Of a DNA stretch of 64,000 nt, positions 12,106 through 22,526 are shown one piece after another; position 1 is the stretch's first letter, and each line of letters begins with the position of its first letter. A program made the translations under genes and the position numbers. Under the pieces are notes generated by a model that was not told the DNA's origin, did no database searches, and saw only the letters and a list, made by a program, of their open reading frames with translations. This DNA comes from Candolleomyces eurysporus (taxonomy: Eukaryota > Basidiomycota > Agaricomycetes > Agaricales > Psathyrellaceae): positions 1 through 64,000 of the forward strand of contig JANBPK010000816.1 of assembly GCA_027579435.1 (NCBI GenBank), given 5' to 3'.

Positions 12106-12889
12106 TTATGGTGTTTGCTCGAACATGAAGTCGCTCCGCATTGTATACTTCATCCCGGCAAGGACTTCTTCACCACTATGAACGAGCATTCGTTGCTGAA
12201 ACACAAGGACGCGTCCTATCTTGGGCTCAACGTCAAGGAAGTGCTTCTTGTTCGGCGTCCAAAACCGGGTGGAGCCTCCTTCGAGCTTGACGCCATTCTC
12301 GTCGCGGTCGTTGAGGTACATGTGGAGTGTGACGAACGCTTTTTGATTCTCCTCTTCGAGTTCGACGAGACCATCACAGTGAGGTTTGAAGTAATGGCCT
12401 GGTCCGTAGCGCAGAAAGCTGAGGCGTGGGTTTACCCTGTCAATTACATGTGGTCAGGGTGCGTGAAGTATTCATTCGATTTTGTTGAAATACGAATCGG
12501 ATGGCATACCTGACGAGCTTCCATGTTGGGCCTTGTTTCCTACCGGCTTTGCCTGTGATCAAGGACCACTCGCCAGTAGGACTAATCTCGTGTATTTCGG
12601 GGACCAATGGGCGGAGGCGCTCATAGATTTTGGCAGCGACTCGGTCGTCGAATACCAATGCACGATCGCTGTTGCGAAAGTCTGTATGCACAGTTTGAGT
12701 GGGCCCCGTCGTGCTCAAGCCAGCTGGCTTCCATTCGTGGGGAGCTGTAGAAGCGAGCTTTATGAGCTCAGTACATTCTTCCTCAGTGAATACGTCGTCG
12801 ACTATTTTGGCGTAAAAGCTTGTATAGTTGGCTGCCAACGATGTGCTAGCAAAGTCGATGAGAGTGGCTGTAGAACTCGACTCGGACAT
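12106..12889 (-). CDS. 2-oxoglutarate/Fe(II) dioxygenase, prolyl 4-hydroxylase-like
   Basis: Spliced CDS complement(join(12106..12436,12510..12889)), 236 aa; the 73-nt intron lies within an Arg codon. The double-stranded beta-helix core carries the iron ligands His146 and Asp148 (in HYFKPHCDG) and His213 (in MLVHSGEE), plus a basic residue ten positions later, Lys223, placed to bind 2-oxoglutarate. The family couples oxidative decarboxylation of 2-oxoglutarate to hydroxylation of a protein or small-molecule substrate. No signal peptide is evident, so a cytosolic or nuclear place is likely. Closest by layout are short fungal P4H-like enzymes; the substrate is unknown. The ATG at 12889 gives the full-length family start. 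Confidence 0.85.
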
Positions 12890-13256
12890 GGTAGCTTCTA
12901 AACCTGGATGTTAGGAGAGGGTTGAGAATGATTTTGGGGATGGAAAGCGTGGTCGGTTTCGAGTCATATTCAAGTGCTCCGTAGTGATGAACAGGGCCCA
13001 ACCAAGCCCACCGGCGTTCACGGTGATCCTCAATGATGGCACGGGCACAGCCACCATCCACCCAGGCCACTGGTCTGAGCTTGTCGCGGCTGAGGTGACA
13101 ATTGGGTGACAATAGCGTCGATCATCGGGAGATGACTTAAAAAACTCAGGTGAAAACTGAGGACAATAGGTGATATACATAGCTATAAGAAAGCTTAACG
13201 TTGAGTCATAAAATCAAGAACTATACAGAAGCACGATTCTGAGGGATAGTACACAC
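12890..13256. other. Intergenic region
   Basis: A 367-bp gap between two minus-strand genes. It should hold the promoter of the dioxygenase and the 3' end of the GST. No coding signal seen. Confidence 0.5.
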
Positions 13257-14084
13257 TCAGTAAACGACCGCGTAAGGCTTCATCTTCTCCCAGAAAGCTT
13301 TCCACCTTCCATCGTCCCAACTTGCAATTCTCTTCCATGCCTCACCGTCTTCTCCACCAGTACCATACACAGCCCATGCCAGCGCCCCCCAAACAATGAG
13401 GTCGGCGAACGTGATTTCCCGACCCATAATCCAAGGCTGAAGTCGCTCTTGACCGTCAGGGGTCTTGAACCACGCGCTCGCAGTCGTGAAAGCTTCCTCA
13501 GCCTCTGCCCAAAGTTTTGCAGGAAGTGCCTTGTCATTCTCGAATTCTTCAAGCGTCATTTTCACCCTGCCTTCAAACCTCGCCCGAAAGATGGATGAAG
13601 CTTCTGGAGTCGAATTGGCGATCATGTGGGGAGCCACGAGAGGAAAGAGGGTGAAAACAGACTTTCCAAATGCCCAGCTAAAGCTCGCGTTGAGGATGCT
13701 TGTTCCGGGGGCTATGATCTGTGGTTTGTCCGGGTAGGTCTTGTCAAGGTACTCGATGATCTTGAGCGAGTCAGAGATTCGAGTGTTGGTTGAAGGATCG
13801 TAGATTGCGGGGATACTATAGAACGGCTTTCCGTCTGGTTTTATCTCGCTTGGAGGAATTCCGAGCTTCTTGGATTGCTCCTCGATTTTCGGAAAATCGA
13901 GCCATTCGGTCTGGTGTTTAATGCCCTTGATGTTGAGCGCAAGCCTGTATAGGTTCATGAGAGGGTCATAGGTCAGGGTCAAAATATTACAATAATTGAA
14001 GAAGACGCCGCACCTGACCCTCCAAGTAAAGGGCGAAATGCTTTTGTTGGGTGCATTGACGGCGAAATCGTAGAGGGTGATCAT
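13257..14084 (-). CDS. Glutathione S-transferase-like protein, copy 3
   Basis: Spliced CDS complement(join(13257..13944,14014..14084)), 252 aa. Exon 1 is again 71 nt and starts MITLYDF; the 69-nt intron is at the same position and phase as in the two plus-strand copies. The glutathione-site elements are present (IPAIYD with cis-Pro, ISDSLKIIEYLD), and the C-domain ends in a WDDGRW motif followed by FWEKMKPYA. It pairs with the next minus-strand gene as a second tandem duplicate, about 470 bp apart. Same likely role: conjugation or reduction of small aromatic or stress-derived compounds. A longer frame upstream in the intron is an artefact of reading through the splice site. Confidence 0.88.
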   Translation of the reverse strand: MITLYDFAVNAPNKSISPFTWRVRCGVFFNYCNILTLTYDPLMNLYRLALNIKGIKHQTEWLDFPKIEEQSKKLGIPPSEIKPDGKPFYSIPAIYDPSTNTRISDSLKIIEYLDKTYPDKPQIIAPGTSILNASFSWAFGKSVFTLFPLVAPHMIANSTPEASSIFRARFEGRVKMTLEEFENDKALPAKLWAEAEEAFTTASAWFKTPDGQERLQPWIMGREITFADLIVWGALAWAVYGTGGEDGEAWKRIASWDDGRWKAFWEKMKPYAVVY

Positions 14085-14555
14085 TCTGAAGCGGATGTGT
14101 TTGGATGGTAAACGGCGGTGAAGTATGTCGCCCTTAAATACTCCAATCCTGGTCTCAAAGACGAATATAGCAAACCAAAGATATCCTTTTCCCCCAGGTA
14201 ATTCCGAGACGGGAGACTGACAAACCACAATAACATTGGATCCCTGAGGCGGTTTCTGCACAGATTTTCGTACATATNATGCCCCGAAATAGGAAGTGCT
14301 GTTGCCTCTAACGAAATGCCGAATGTTGCCGGTGCTCAGAGAGCGCTTTGCAGCTTAGTCAACTCTCATCAGAGCACCAAGCGAGGTGATTTGCATCCAG
14401 AACCTGAATGGCGTCCGAGTATCCGTCTGGATGAGTAATTTGATTTCGATTTTGTCCTGATTGTGCTTATGAAGATCCTTTATTTCGCTTCTTTGCCTTA
14501 GTCAGAACTTGAACAGCAGTGTTGACTGCGGGTTCTTTCGGTAGTAACACTATTC
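14085..14555. other. Intergenic region between the minus-strand GST pair
   Basis: Promoter side of GST copy 3 and 3' side of copy 4. No gene seen; one N near 14278. Confidence 0.5.
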
Positions 14556-15373
14556 TCAGTAAACTTGAGCGTATGGCTTCACCTTCTCCCAAAAGCCCTT
14601 CCACCTCCCATTGTTCCAACTTCCGAACTTTCTCCACTCCTCGCTCCCCTCCCCAGAACATGTTGCGATATATGCCAGCCCGGATCCGACGATCAGGTCA
14701 CTAAAGGAAACATCGGCCCCCATAATCCAGGGACCAAGGCTCTCCTTCCCGTCGGATGTCTTGAACCAGCTGTTTGCGGCTGTGAAAGCGTCCTCGGCGT
14801 CCTTCCACAGTTTTTCATGCAGCGCTCCGTCGTTCTTGAACTCTTGCAGAGACATATTGACCCTGGACTCGAGTCGTGCCTGATATTTCTGCGAGGCCGC
14901 CGGTTTCATATGGGCTACGACGTTGGGTGCCAGGAGCGGGTACATAGTGAATATGGTCGTGCGAAACGCCCATTCTAACGCTGCATTGAGGATGGTCGTT
15001 CCCGGAGCAATGACTCGTGGCGTCTCTGGATAGGTCCGATCAAGGTACTCGACAATCTTGACGGAGTCGGAGATGAGAGTGTTGGTCGAAGGATCGTGAA
15101 TGGCTGGGACGGTGTAGCGAGGCGTTCCATCAGGCAAAATCTCGCTCGGTGGGATCCCCAGCTCCTTGAATCGCTTTTCGATCTCAGGAAACTCGACCCA
15201 AACGGTTTGGTGCTTGATTCCTTTGATGTTCAGCGCAAGCCTCAAGTCAATCAGAGGGATGTGAGGATCGTGCAACGATCAAGAACAAGATCAGGATCGT
15301 ACCTCACTCTCCAGACGTATGGGGAGATGCAATTGTTAGGCAAGTTAGAGGGAAAGTCGTACAGGGTGATCAT
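14556..15373 (-). CDS. Glutathione S-transferase-like protein, copy 4
   Basis: Spliced CDS complement(join(14556..15240,15303..15373)), 251 aa, with the family's 71-nt first exon and a 62-nt intron. Key elements match the other copies: the MITLYDF strand, an ISPYVWRVR segment, the TVPAIHD cis-Pro loop, the ISDSVKIVEYLD glutathione site and a C-terminal WNNGRW followed by FWEKVKPYA. It is closer to copy 3 than to copies 1 and 2 in the first 90 residues. All four genes look intact, so this locus appears to be an active, expanding GST cluster interrupted by unrelated genes. Confidence 0.88.
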
Positions 15374-15727
15374 CGCAGGAGACGGTCTCGACAGTGAGAA
15401 AGTTCTTAGTGTAGGGATTGTGCCATGTAAATCCTTCCGCAGTTTCTGCTTTATCTGACTCACTCACACTGGAACACCTTCGGTAGATAAGGATCTCCTT
15501 TGCCGGCCGATCCTGATCTGTTGCCGGCACCCTACCTACGCACCTACCTCTCTAAGACAACTCCGCGGGGAATGGGAGCAGTTGGGTACTGGATACTATC
15601 AAGATCCCTACGACAATAATAGGAGGTGACGTTACCCAAGTCAACAGAACACTAAATCTAGCCACCATAGTCGACCATCTTCCCACCGAGTCCTGCCTTG
15701 CACCGTGAACGGCCCAGATCACCCCTT
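15374..15727. other. Intergenic region
   Basis: A 354-bp gap upstream of GST copy 4 and downstream of the kinase remnant. No gene seen. Confidence 0.5.
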
Positions 15728-16866
15728 TCAAGTCCCAGAACGCTTCTCCCTGGGCCTCTCAGAGAGAGGATAAGGTAGATACTTGTGAATCAGCAGAATA
15801 TTATCGAGATCACTGGAGCTTTGCTCTGGCTCAAGCCTGACCGATTGGGGACGACTTCTCATCCACCTCTTAGCAATGTTGAGAACTGGTCCCCATAATT
15901 GCCCTGCTTTATTGCCAATAACGCTCTCCGGGGGCGCTCCTTCCTTAAACCCAGCAAGTGTGAATTTGTTTACCGCCAGTTGTGACCAGCACATAGACTC
16001 CGCAGTCCACCTGCGCTGTGGTTCCAAATGCCAGAACATGCTCCATGTAATTGCTTCGAGGTCGTGGAGGGGTTCTATAGCTGTTTCTCTTCTTTTCGTG
16101 AACGAGAGGAGGTCTAGAGGGATGAAAGGTTTAGTCCCGGCCCGTTTGAGGCCTTTTGCGGAGGGAGGTTTCCCCAACTGCATCAAGGTCGCAAGGTCGT
16201 AGTCGATCAAAGAAGTGAAACGGATGTCGATATTTCTATCGTTGGATGGAGTCGGAGTCTTGAACATACAGTTCCAAAACCTGACGTCGCCGCGCGCAAT
16301 TGCGATTGTCTCGAGGAGGTGATGACCTAAAGGGTCTTCGGATTCGAGCCTTCGTCTTTTGTTGCCGGAATAGCTGTCCTCCCGTGGCCATTTACCAAGC
16401 GTGCTAGTGTTGGAAGAATTGTGGCCGCTCGTTGAGCGAGTGCAATCGTTCCTGGAGGGAGGCATGGAAAACTCGCTGTCGATGGACACAACGCCTGCAG
16501 CTTTAAATTTCTCATCAATATCTTTTTCCGGGAGGATTGCGGAGCCCCTCAGCTCCCAGAGAATGAGTTCCACGACCTGCGTCGTGTTGCTGAGTTCATC
16601 CTCAACGAATTCGACGAGGCTATCGGTTTGGGTGCTAGAGAACTATCAGTCGCCGAGCATTCGATTTCCACAGGAGGCGCCTACCTAGAGTTGCACCCCG
16701 ACGTTGTGTTTGGCTGTGTCTCACAAGAACTGGGCATGGTGCAGGAAATGAAGGGGATGGTGATGGTCTGGTCCAAGAGTCGTCCCTTTTTAAATGGGCC
16801 AGTGGCCACTCTTGGCGCCGCGCCAACGTGGCCATGAAATTCCCTTCTTGGGATGACAATGCGCAT
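15728..16866 (-). CDS. FunK1-type protein kinase, N-lobe missing (probable remnant)
   Basis: Spliced frame complement(join(15728..16634,16685..16866)), 362 aa. Residues from about 180 resemble the C-lobe of FunK1 kinases, a family expanded in mushrooms. A degraded catalytic loop (GDVRFWN, with the usual His before Arg-Asp lost) is followed by SLIDYDLA in place of DFG. Then comes a short activation segment with GTKPFIPLDLLS, and HDLEAITWSMFWHL as the FunK1 helix. No glycine-rich loop or ATP-anchoring lysine is visible, and the first 170 residues do not read as a kinase N-lobe. Most likely it is inactive or a truncated relic, though an unrecognised upstream exon could restore part of it. The exon boundaries are a best fit. 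Confidence 0.55.
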
Positions 16867-17097
16867 AGGCGAGGATACATTCTTCTAGAGGAAGGGCATA
16901 GAATAGAGATTTCGAAAGGTAACTAGGTTAATTCACAAATCGGAAGTAGGACATATGACCAAGCAGAAGATTAGCCCCGATATGGAAATACAACCACGAC
17001 CAGCAGATACTTGACTTGGCAAGAAATATTGTCGCATGTGAGCCTAAGATGAAGCATAAGGATAATGGCGCCGCGTGGTGTAAGGCAACTCACAGTG

Positions 17098-18768
17098 TTA
17101 TGCGCTACAGTCGCTGACAGAAACCACAACCCCACACTGACGCCTGAGAGCGTTGATGAATGAGGTATCTTCTTGTGCCCTAGTCTTAAACGACATCTCC
17201 TCGGGGGCCTCCTCGGGGGCCTCTCGGTAGGTTACTATGACCTGCTTGAGGCTATCTGGTGGTCCTTCGAACGTATATTCCTTCACTAGACGACCAGTGG
17301 GTGATGGTACTTGAGTGCGTCGGAACTGCCTACGTGATTTGAGGAATTTCTCAACAAGGTCGAAATCATAGTCCTTGGGAAGTTGCCGTAGTTCGAGAAC
17401 TTCTAGGCGAGGAAGCATACGAGGTTCGGGTGACTTGAGATGATCGAACATTTGGCATTCGTCATCGAATTCAACGTTGTCGAGTTCGAGGTGTGTTAAG
17501 AACGATAGAGGAAGCAGAAGACTCGCCAGGTCATCCGCTTCGAACACGCAATCGCTGAGGGATAGAGAGCGAAATGTAGCTTGACATTTAGAGTTGTCGA
17601 TAAATGAGAGAACATTGAGCGAAAAATATGTGCCTTCCGGTGAGTCAGAATACTGGTCGTTAACTAATTGGATGCCGAGGGAGACTAGGCTTGGGGCTTG
17701 GAGAATGCGAAGTATATTGGCGCCCGGAGGTGAAATCCGCAAGTTCAAGGTACGCAATTGCGGAAGCTGAACTCGGGAAAGGTCACGAAAGGCGGAACTG
17801 CTTGGATATTTGAAGGTCGAGACAGATTTAACCCCGAGCGTCAACGTTTCAATGGGATGAGAATGGCAGGCCAGCAACACGTGATACGCGTATTCGTCTT
17901 CCCAGTCCCAAGAAAGGGATAAAGATGTTAGGCGATGAAGGAGGGTAGGGGGGATGAAGGAAGTCGTAGGGTCGGTATCAGGGAAATCCATCATAGATAT
18001 GGATGGAAGATGAAGATGGAAGGATGTTATACTTGTCGGCAGATACAGAAGTATTGATTCATCTGCGTCTTCCAGCTCGTTGGTGGCCCATTGATTATCG
18101 ACGGACAAAGTAAGGGACCTGATGGAGTCCCAGGGGCGAGCCTTGGGTTTGGATAAGACGCCGTGGAAACGAAGAATGTCAACCAGATTCCGCAGACATT
18201 GCGTATCCAATATTCTAAGGGTGAGGTGCTCTAAGGCAGGCCCATCGGTAAGCAGCTTCGCCAGCGCTACGCTGTTGGATTTGCAGATTGAGCCTTCTTC
18301 AACGCATACATGATGGTAGCCAACAGAGGAAAGGGATCCCTTGAGGGTTCTGGGAGTGCTCCCCGAACGAGCAAGCCAGGATACAACCTTCTCAAAAGAG
18401 AAGTCATCAGGCCTGAGTTCAACCCCACTCCACAACCGACAATTGCACAGGGCCGCATCACGCCACCTGCTGCAAACCAACGAGAGGTTCACCAGTTGAT
18501 TCCGGCCCTGTTTATCCAAGATGCACGAAGTTGAGAATACGTGGCTGAAAATTTCTCCGAGTACCTCGACTGGCATTTGGCGCACAGGAGATAACACTGC
18601 TCGGTGCTGGCGAAGTTCTTCTTCGAGTTCTCGCTGTTGAGACTTCAAGCTGGCAATCTTGCTTTCGAGGCTCTCGATTCCGTGCTTCACTGAGACGACC
18701 TCTGCAGGCATCGGGACTGCATTAGTGGAGAGGAGGTGAGCGTAATTGTACTGGTGGCGCCGAACCAT
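17098..18768 (-). CDS. F-box domain protein with LRR-like C-terminus
   Basis: Single-exon CDS of 556 aa. The start is the ATG at 18768 (MVRRHQ) with a favourable ACC before it; an apparent 30-residue extension begins at a GTG and is rejected. Residues 26-58 form a heptad-rich coiled coil (ESLESKIASLKSQQRELEE). An F-box follows at about 62-105 (MPVEVLGEIFSHVF, then LVCSRWRDAAL). The remainder shows repeated leucine-rich segments typical of fast-evolving agaricomycete F-box proteins. Expected role: substrate receptor of an SCF ubiquitin ligase through Skp1. Near the C-terminus EAPEEAPEE is a small internal repeat. Confidence 0.85.
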   Translation of the reverse strand: MVRRHQYNYAHLLSTNAVPMPAEVVSVKHGIESLESKIASLKSQQRELEEELRQHRAVLSPVRQMPVEVLGEIFSHVFSTSCILDKQGRNQLVNLSLVCSRWRDAALCNCRLWSGVELRPDDFSFEKVVSWLARSGSTPRTLKGSLSSVGYHHVCVEEGSICKSNSVALAKLLTDGPALEHLTLRILDTQCLRNLVDILRFHGVLSKPKARPWDSIRSLTLSVDNQWATNELEDADESILLYLPTSITSFHLHLPSISMMDFPDTDPTTSFIPPTLLHRLTSLSLSWDWEDEYAYHVLLACHSHPIETLTLGVKSVSTFKYPSSSAFRDLSRVQLPQLRTLNLRISPPGANILRILQAPSLVSLGIQLVNDQYSDSPEGTYFSLNVLSFIDNSKCQATFRSLSLSDCVFEADDLASLLLPLSFLTHLELDNVEFDDECQMFDHLKSPEPRMLPRLEVLELRQLPKDYDFDLVEKFLKSRRQFRRTQVPSPTGRLVKEYTFEGPPDSLKQVIVTYREAPEEAPEEMSFKTRAQEDTSFINALRRQCGVVVSVSDCSA

Positions 18769-19033
18769 GGTGAGTTGGTGATGAGAGTAAAGGATGAAAG
18801 CGTTTTTCGTTGTAGCGGGCTCCGAATTTGGTGTTGTGACTTTATCCCACCCGTCCACGGTCGACTCCGTCCTTTATTTCTTGAAATCATGATGATGATA
18901 AGCTGCTTCAACCATTTGCAAAATATATCTATTATACCTAAGGCCTAAGGGGCTACTAGTATCTCAACACTGAAAAGATCTAGAAACCGAATAAAATATT
19001 GTTGGAATCCCCACTATCAGTATGATTTGCTAT

Positions 19034-20548
19034 TCATTGCGCCGACAATCGATCGGCCACCTGCTCCTCCAACCACTCCCAGAGCACCTTCCTCCCTTCT
19101 TCATCCAACGCAATAGGGTTCGGGGTGCTAATTCGCGCCCACGGGACGAGGTACTAGACGAGATCGCACCCGTAAGCACAAAGCATTCAAACGGTGGTAG
19201 AAAAGGACTACGTACCTTCCCGTTCATAGACCCACCCTCTTCTGACGCGCCAGCCCAAAGCTGGGTCAGGGCACCAAGGTGTGCAGGATGCAGCATAATA
19301 TTCTACAAACGCAGTAAAACGTTGATTAGTGAGTCATGTCGAAACAACATAAGAAGCAAGCTGGAGACAAGGCGAAGAGGAAGAAAGAAGAAGAATAAGA
19401 AATTTAGGAGAAAAACGGGGAGAAGTAGTATCACGAATACGCACCCCAATAAGCCCCTTCACCAACCCACTCGCAAACGTATGCTGATACAAATCCGTCC
19501 TGATATTTCCAGGATTGACTGACGAGAAGGCGAGACCCTCATCTCCGTACCGTTTGGCAAACTCGTTGGATACCATAATGTTTGCCTGGTACAAAAGATC
19601 ATTCTTTAGCTGAGGAAGAGGAGAAAGGGAGCATCAGCACCTACAAGTTTACTCTGCCCATACAACTGGATCCAAAATTTCCTCCTCCTCGCCGGACTAT
19701 CCTTGAAGGTATTAAAATCCGGCGAGAATGGCATTCGCGACGAGATAGAAGACGTGGTCACCACCCTGGGCTTCCATTCAGGTGCTGATTTGGCGGTGGA
19801 GAGGAGGGTGGGTAGGAGGAGTTTCGTCAGGTAGAAGTGGCCTGTAGGTATCTCAGTATTCGGTAGTACGAGTTGGAGCAGACGAGGCGACACATACCAA
19901 GAACGTTCGTCCCAAACTGCAAATCATATCCTTGCACCGTCAGTAGTTCGTTGGGAGGTCCCATAACGCCCCTACATATCAAACGACGGTCAACGTACAG
20001 CTTCACCCAACGAAACACACGTAACGGTAGTGCACTCACGCATTGTTGAACAACATATGCAACTCCCCCTCCTTACTCCGAAACTCCTTCGCAGCTCTCT
20101 CAATCGAATCCAAATCCGCCAAATCCAATTCCAGCAACACGATATTCTCGTCTTTGCATCTAGTGTCCTGCTTTAATGAAGCGATAGCCGCTTCGGCTTT
20201 CGATTTATTCCGAGCTGCGAGGTAGACTCTGGCGTTGCGGGAGAGGAGAGCCTGGGTATGCAACGGCGATGACGTAGCAGGAGCAAACGCCAGAGTACGA
20301 CGGTGAGCTAACAGGTCTGGGTAGGCGAACCGCTAGGAAGGACTGCAGACCTTGACTGTTGCTTTCCCAATGCCTACATCATGCCATTGAGATTGTCAGT
20401 TTGAGAATGCGGGCAGCATGTAGGAAAACCCACCTGCGTTACCCCCAGTGACAATCGCAACCTTGCCCGTCAGGTCGGGTATATCCTCTACCTTGAAATG
20501 TGGTTTGGGAGGGAAGGATTCCGAGATGGTGGATTGAATGAGTCCCAT
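19034..20548 (-). CDS. Short-chain dehydrogenase/reductase (SDR)
   Basis: Eight exons: complement(join(19034..19153,19216..19302,19445..19609,19645..19841,19898..19971,20040..20251,20351..20373,20434..20548)), 330 aa; all phases agree. Classical SDR elements appear in order: TGGNAGIG cofactor loop (residues 34-41, split by an intron and a 23-nt exon), the acidic LELDLADL turn, FNNAG, the serine stretch VTTSSISS and the active-site YGQSK, then [11 protein letters not shown]. It is probably an NADP(H)-dependent oxidoreductase similar to fungal retinol-dehydrogenase-like or protochlorophyllide-reductase-like SDRs acting on a lipid or ketone; the substrate is unknown. The C-terminus ends with a [13 protein letters not shown] helix. 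Confidence 0.88.
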
Positions 20549-21123
20549 GGCTCAGCTTTCGCTGTTTTCTCTGCCTTCGTTCTGCGTTCAAGGAGGAATG
20601 CTTGCTGACGGTCTTCGTGTCTTTGTACGAGCTTGTTAGGAAAGGGCAGAGCGCGACGTCGACGACAACATGCAATTGGAGAAGCAGATATCGGTTGCAA
20701 TTATCATATGCATGGTGATGGTCACTGACAGATGGGATGTCGAATGATTGGTCAACAAGGGCGGCGGCCTTGAGCGTCATGCGACAGAGTTTGGGACGCT
20801 CGGTCAACAAACACCAGAAGCGTACACACACCAGATGTCATCTTATCCTTCGCCACAGAACACAGTATGAATTCATACAAGACAGAGACCAAACGTATGT
20901 GAGTTTTCATCTTAAAAACCAATGCTTGAGCCTGAGTGACCGCCTAGTCCATGTAAACCAATAAATAAAACATGCATATGAGATGAGGAGTTATTCAAGC
21001 GAGAATGAGGAGAAAGTATGAGTGAGGTTAGGTCGAGTTCCAGGAGAGGTCAGTCAATCAGTCTGAACTAAAAGGCAGCGCTGAGAGAAGGTAGGTAGGA
21101 AAGTCCGCGACAAGAACTACAGA
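20549..21123. other. Intergenic region
   Basis: A 575-bp gap between two minus-strand genes: promoter of the SDR gene and 3' end of the Aurora kinase. No gene seen. Confidence 0.5.
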
Positions 21124-22526
21124 TTACTGCGCCTCGCTTTCACGGGGTCTGTTGTGCCTGACGATCCATGGGTGGCGCAAAACGTCGGCGAGGGGAATTC
21201 TGGCTTGGGGGTCATGTTGAAGCAACTGTATAAACATAAGGATATCAATACGGGTTCTCAACAGAATTTGTAAAGGGGAGACTAACCCTGCTGATGAGGT
21301 CTTTGACTTCGGACGTCAGATCTCGATCCTTAGGCCACCTGAGGTCGACCTTGGCGATACGACGGTAAGTATCTGAAGGTCACTCAATCAGCAATCCATT
21401 AACCAAGCAGAAGGAGCAATAAACACTCACTGTTGACGCTGCTCCGGTCCTCGAAAGGAGGAGCCCCGACGAGGAACTCGTAGGTGAGGACACCAAGTGC
21501 CCAATAATCAACACGCTCATTGTGCGCTTTGCCCTCCACCATCTCGGGTGGGAGATAGTCAAGCGTGCCGCACAGGGTCATCCGCCTGTTACCTGGAGCA
21601 TGCACACTCCAACCAAAGTCCCCAATCTTGAGTTCACCGTTGATACCAAGAAGCAAGTTCTCCGGCTTGATATCCCGATGAATAACATGCTTCGCGTGGA
21701 GGTAGCTCAACGCATCCGCCATCTGGTAAATATACCTTGAGCTCCGTCGCTCACTAAACGAACCGTACTTGGAGAGCTGCTTGTACAGCTCTCCCTTCCC
21801 AGCAAACTCGAGCATCAGGAAGATACGTTTCTCGTCGTGGAAGTAACCATAAAGTCGAAGAACGTTCGGGTGGCGCAGGTTTTGTTGAATTTCGATTTCG
21901 CGGCGGATCTGTTTCTCGACTTTGGATTGGACGATTTCGGATTTGTAGAGGGTTTTGAGGGCGAGGATGTACTTTGGTTCGGATTTGGTGCGGACCATGT
22001 AGACCCGACCGAATTTGCCTTTGCCCAGTGGGCGGCCCATTTCAAAGTCGTGCAGTGTCCATTCTCGGGTGGGGTTTTTCCTGTGCAAGTGGTGTTAGAT
22101 AATGTTGGGAGGGTAGAGGGAGTAAGTATACCCTGAGACACTAGAGTCAAGGGCCAGGTCCTCTGCGGCTTCACCATACACTTTCTCTCCTCTCTTCTCG
22201 TCATCGGCCTCTAGGCCACCATCGTAGGTGCCAATGTCCATCGGGGGTTGGGTTTGTGTTTTGGATGCAGAAGCCTTGCTAGAAGAGGCTTGTGTGGCAT
22301 TAGTCGCAGTCGTCGGGTGTCGCAATGAGGATCCTTGGGTGGGTTTCGAGCCATTCGGGAACGCATTGGGTGCGCTGAATTTCGTCAAGAGCTTGGCTAC
22401 GTTCGTCTGACTAGGCTGCTTGCTGTGTCCTGGCCTGAAAGATGATCCCGCAGCCGCAGTGGGTTTCTTGTTGTTCGAGATTTCGAGTGCCGCGATTTGT
22501 TTCGTTACAGAGCCTATCGATGTCAT
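21124..22526 (-). CDS. IPL1: Aurora/Ipl1-family serine/threonine kinase
   Basis: Spliced CDS complement(join(21124..21225,21287..21372,21431..22080,22132..22526)), 410 aa. An N-terminal extension of about 135 residues (Ser/Lys/Pro-rich) precedes a full kinase domain. It has the glycine loop GKGKFGRVY (151-159), lysine in ALK (174), HRDIKPEN (266-273), DFG (286-288) and the Aurora-type activation segment with [16 protein letters not shown]. The family is the catalytic part of the chromosomal passenger complex (with INCENP and survivin homologues) and controls kinetochore attachment and cytokinesis. The activation-loop Thr in RRMT is the expected autophosphorylation site. The start is the first ATG; a longer frame begins at a non-ATG codon. 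The gene is complete and looks functional. Confidence 0.93.

Noticed and set aside
18769..18858. 30-residue N-terminal extension of the F-box protein
   Set aside because: It begins with GTG rather than ATG; the ATG at 18768 has a good start context.
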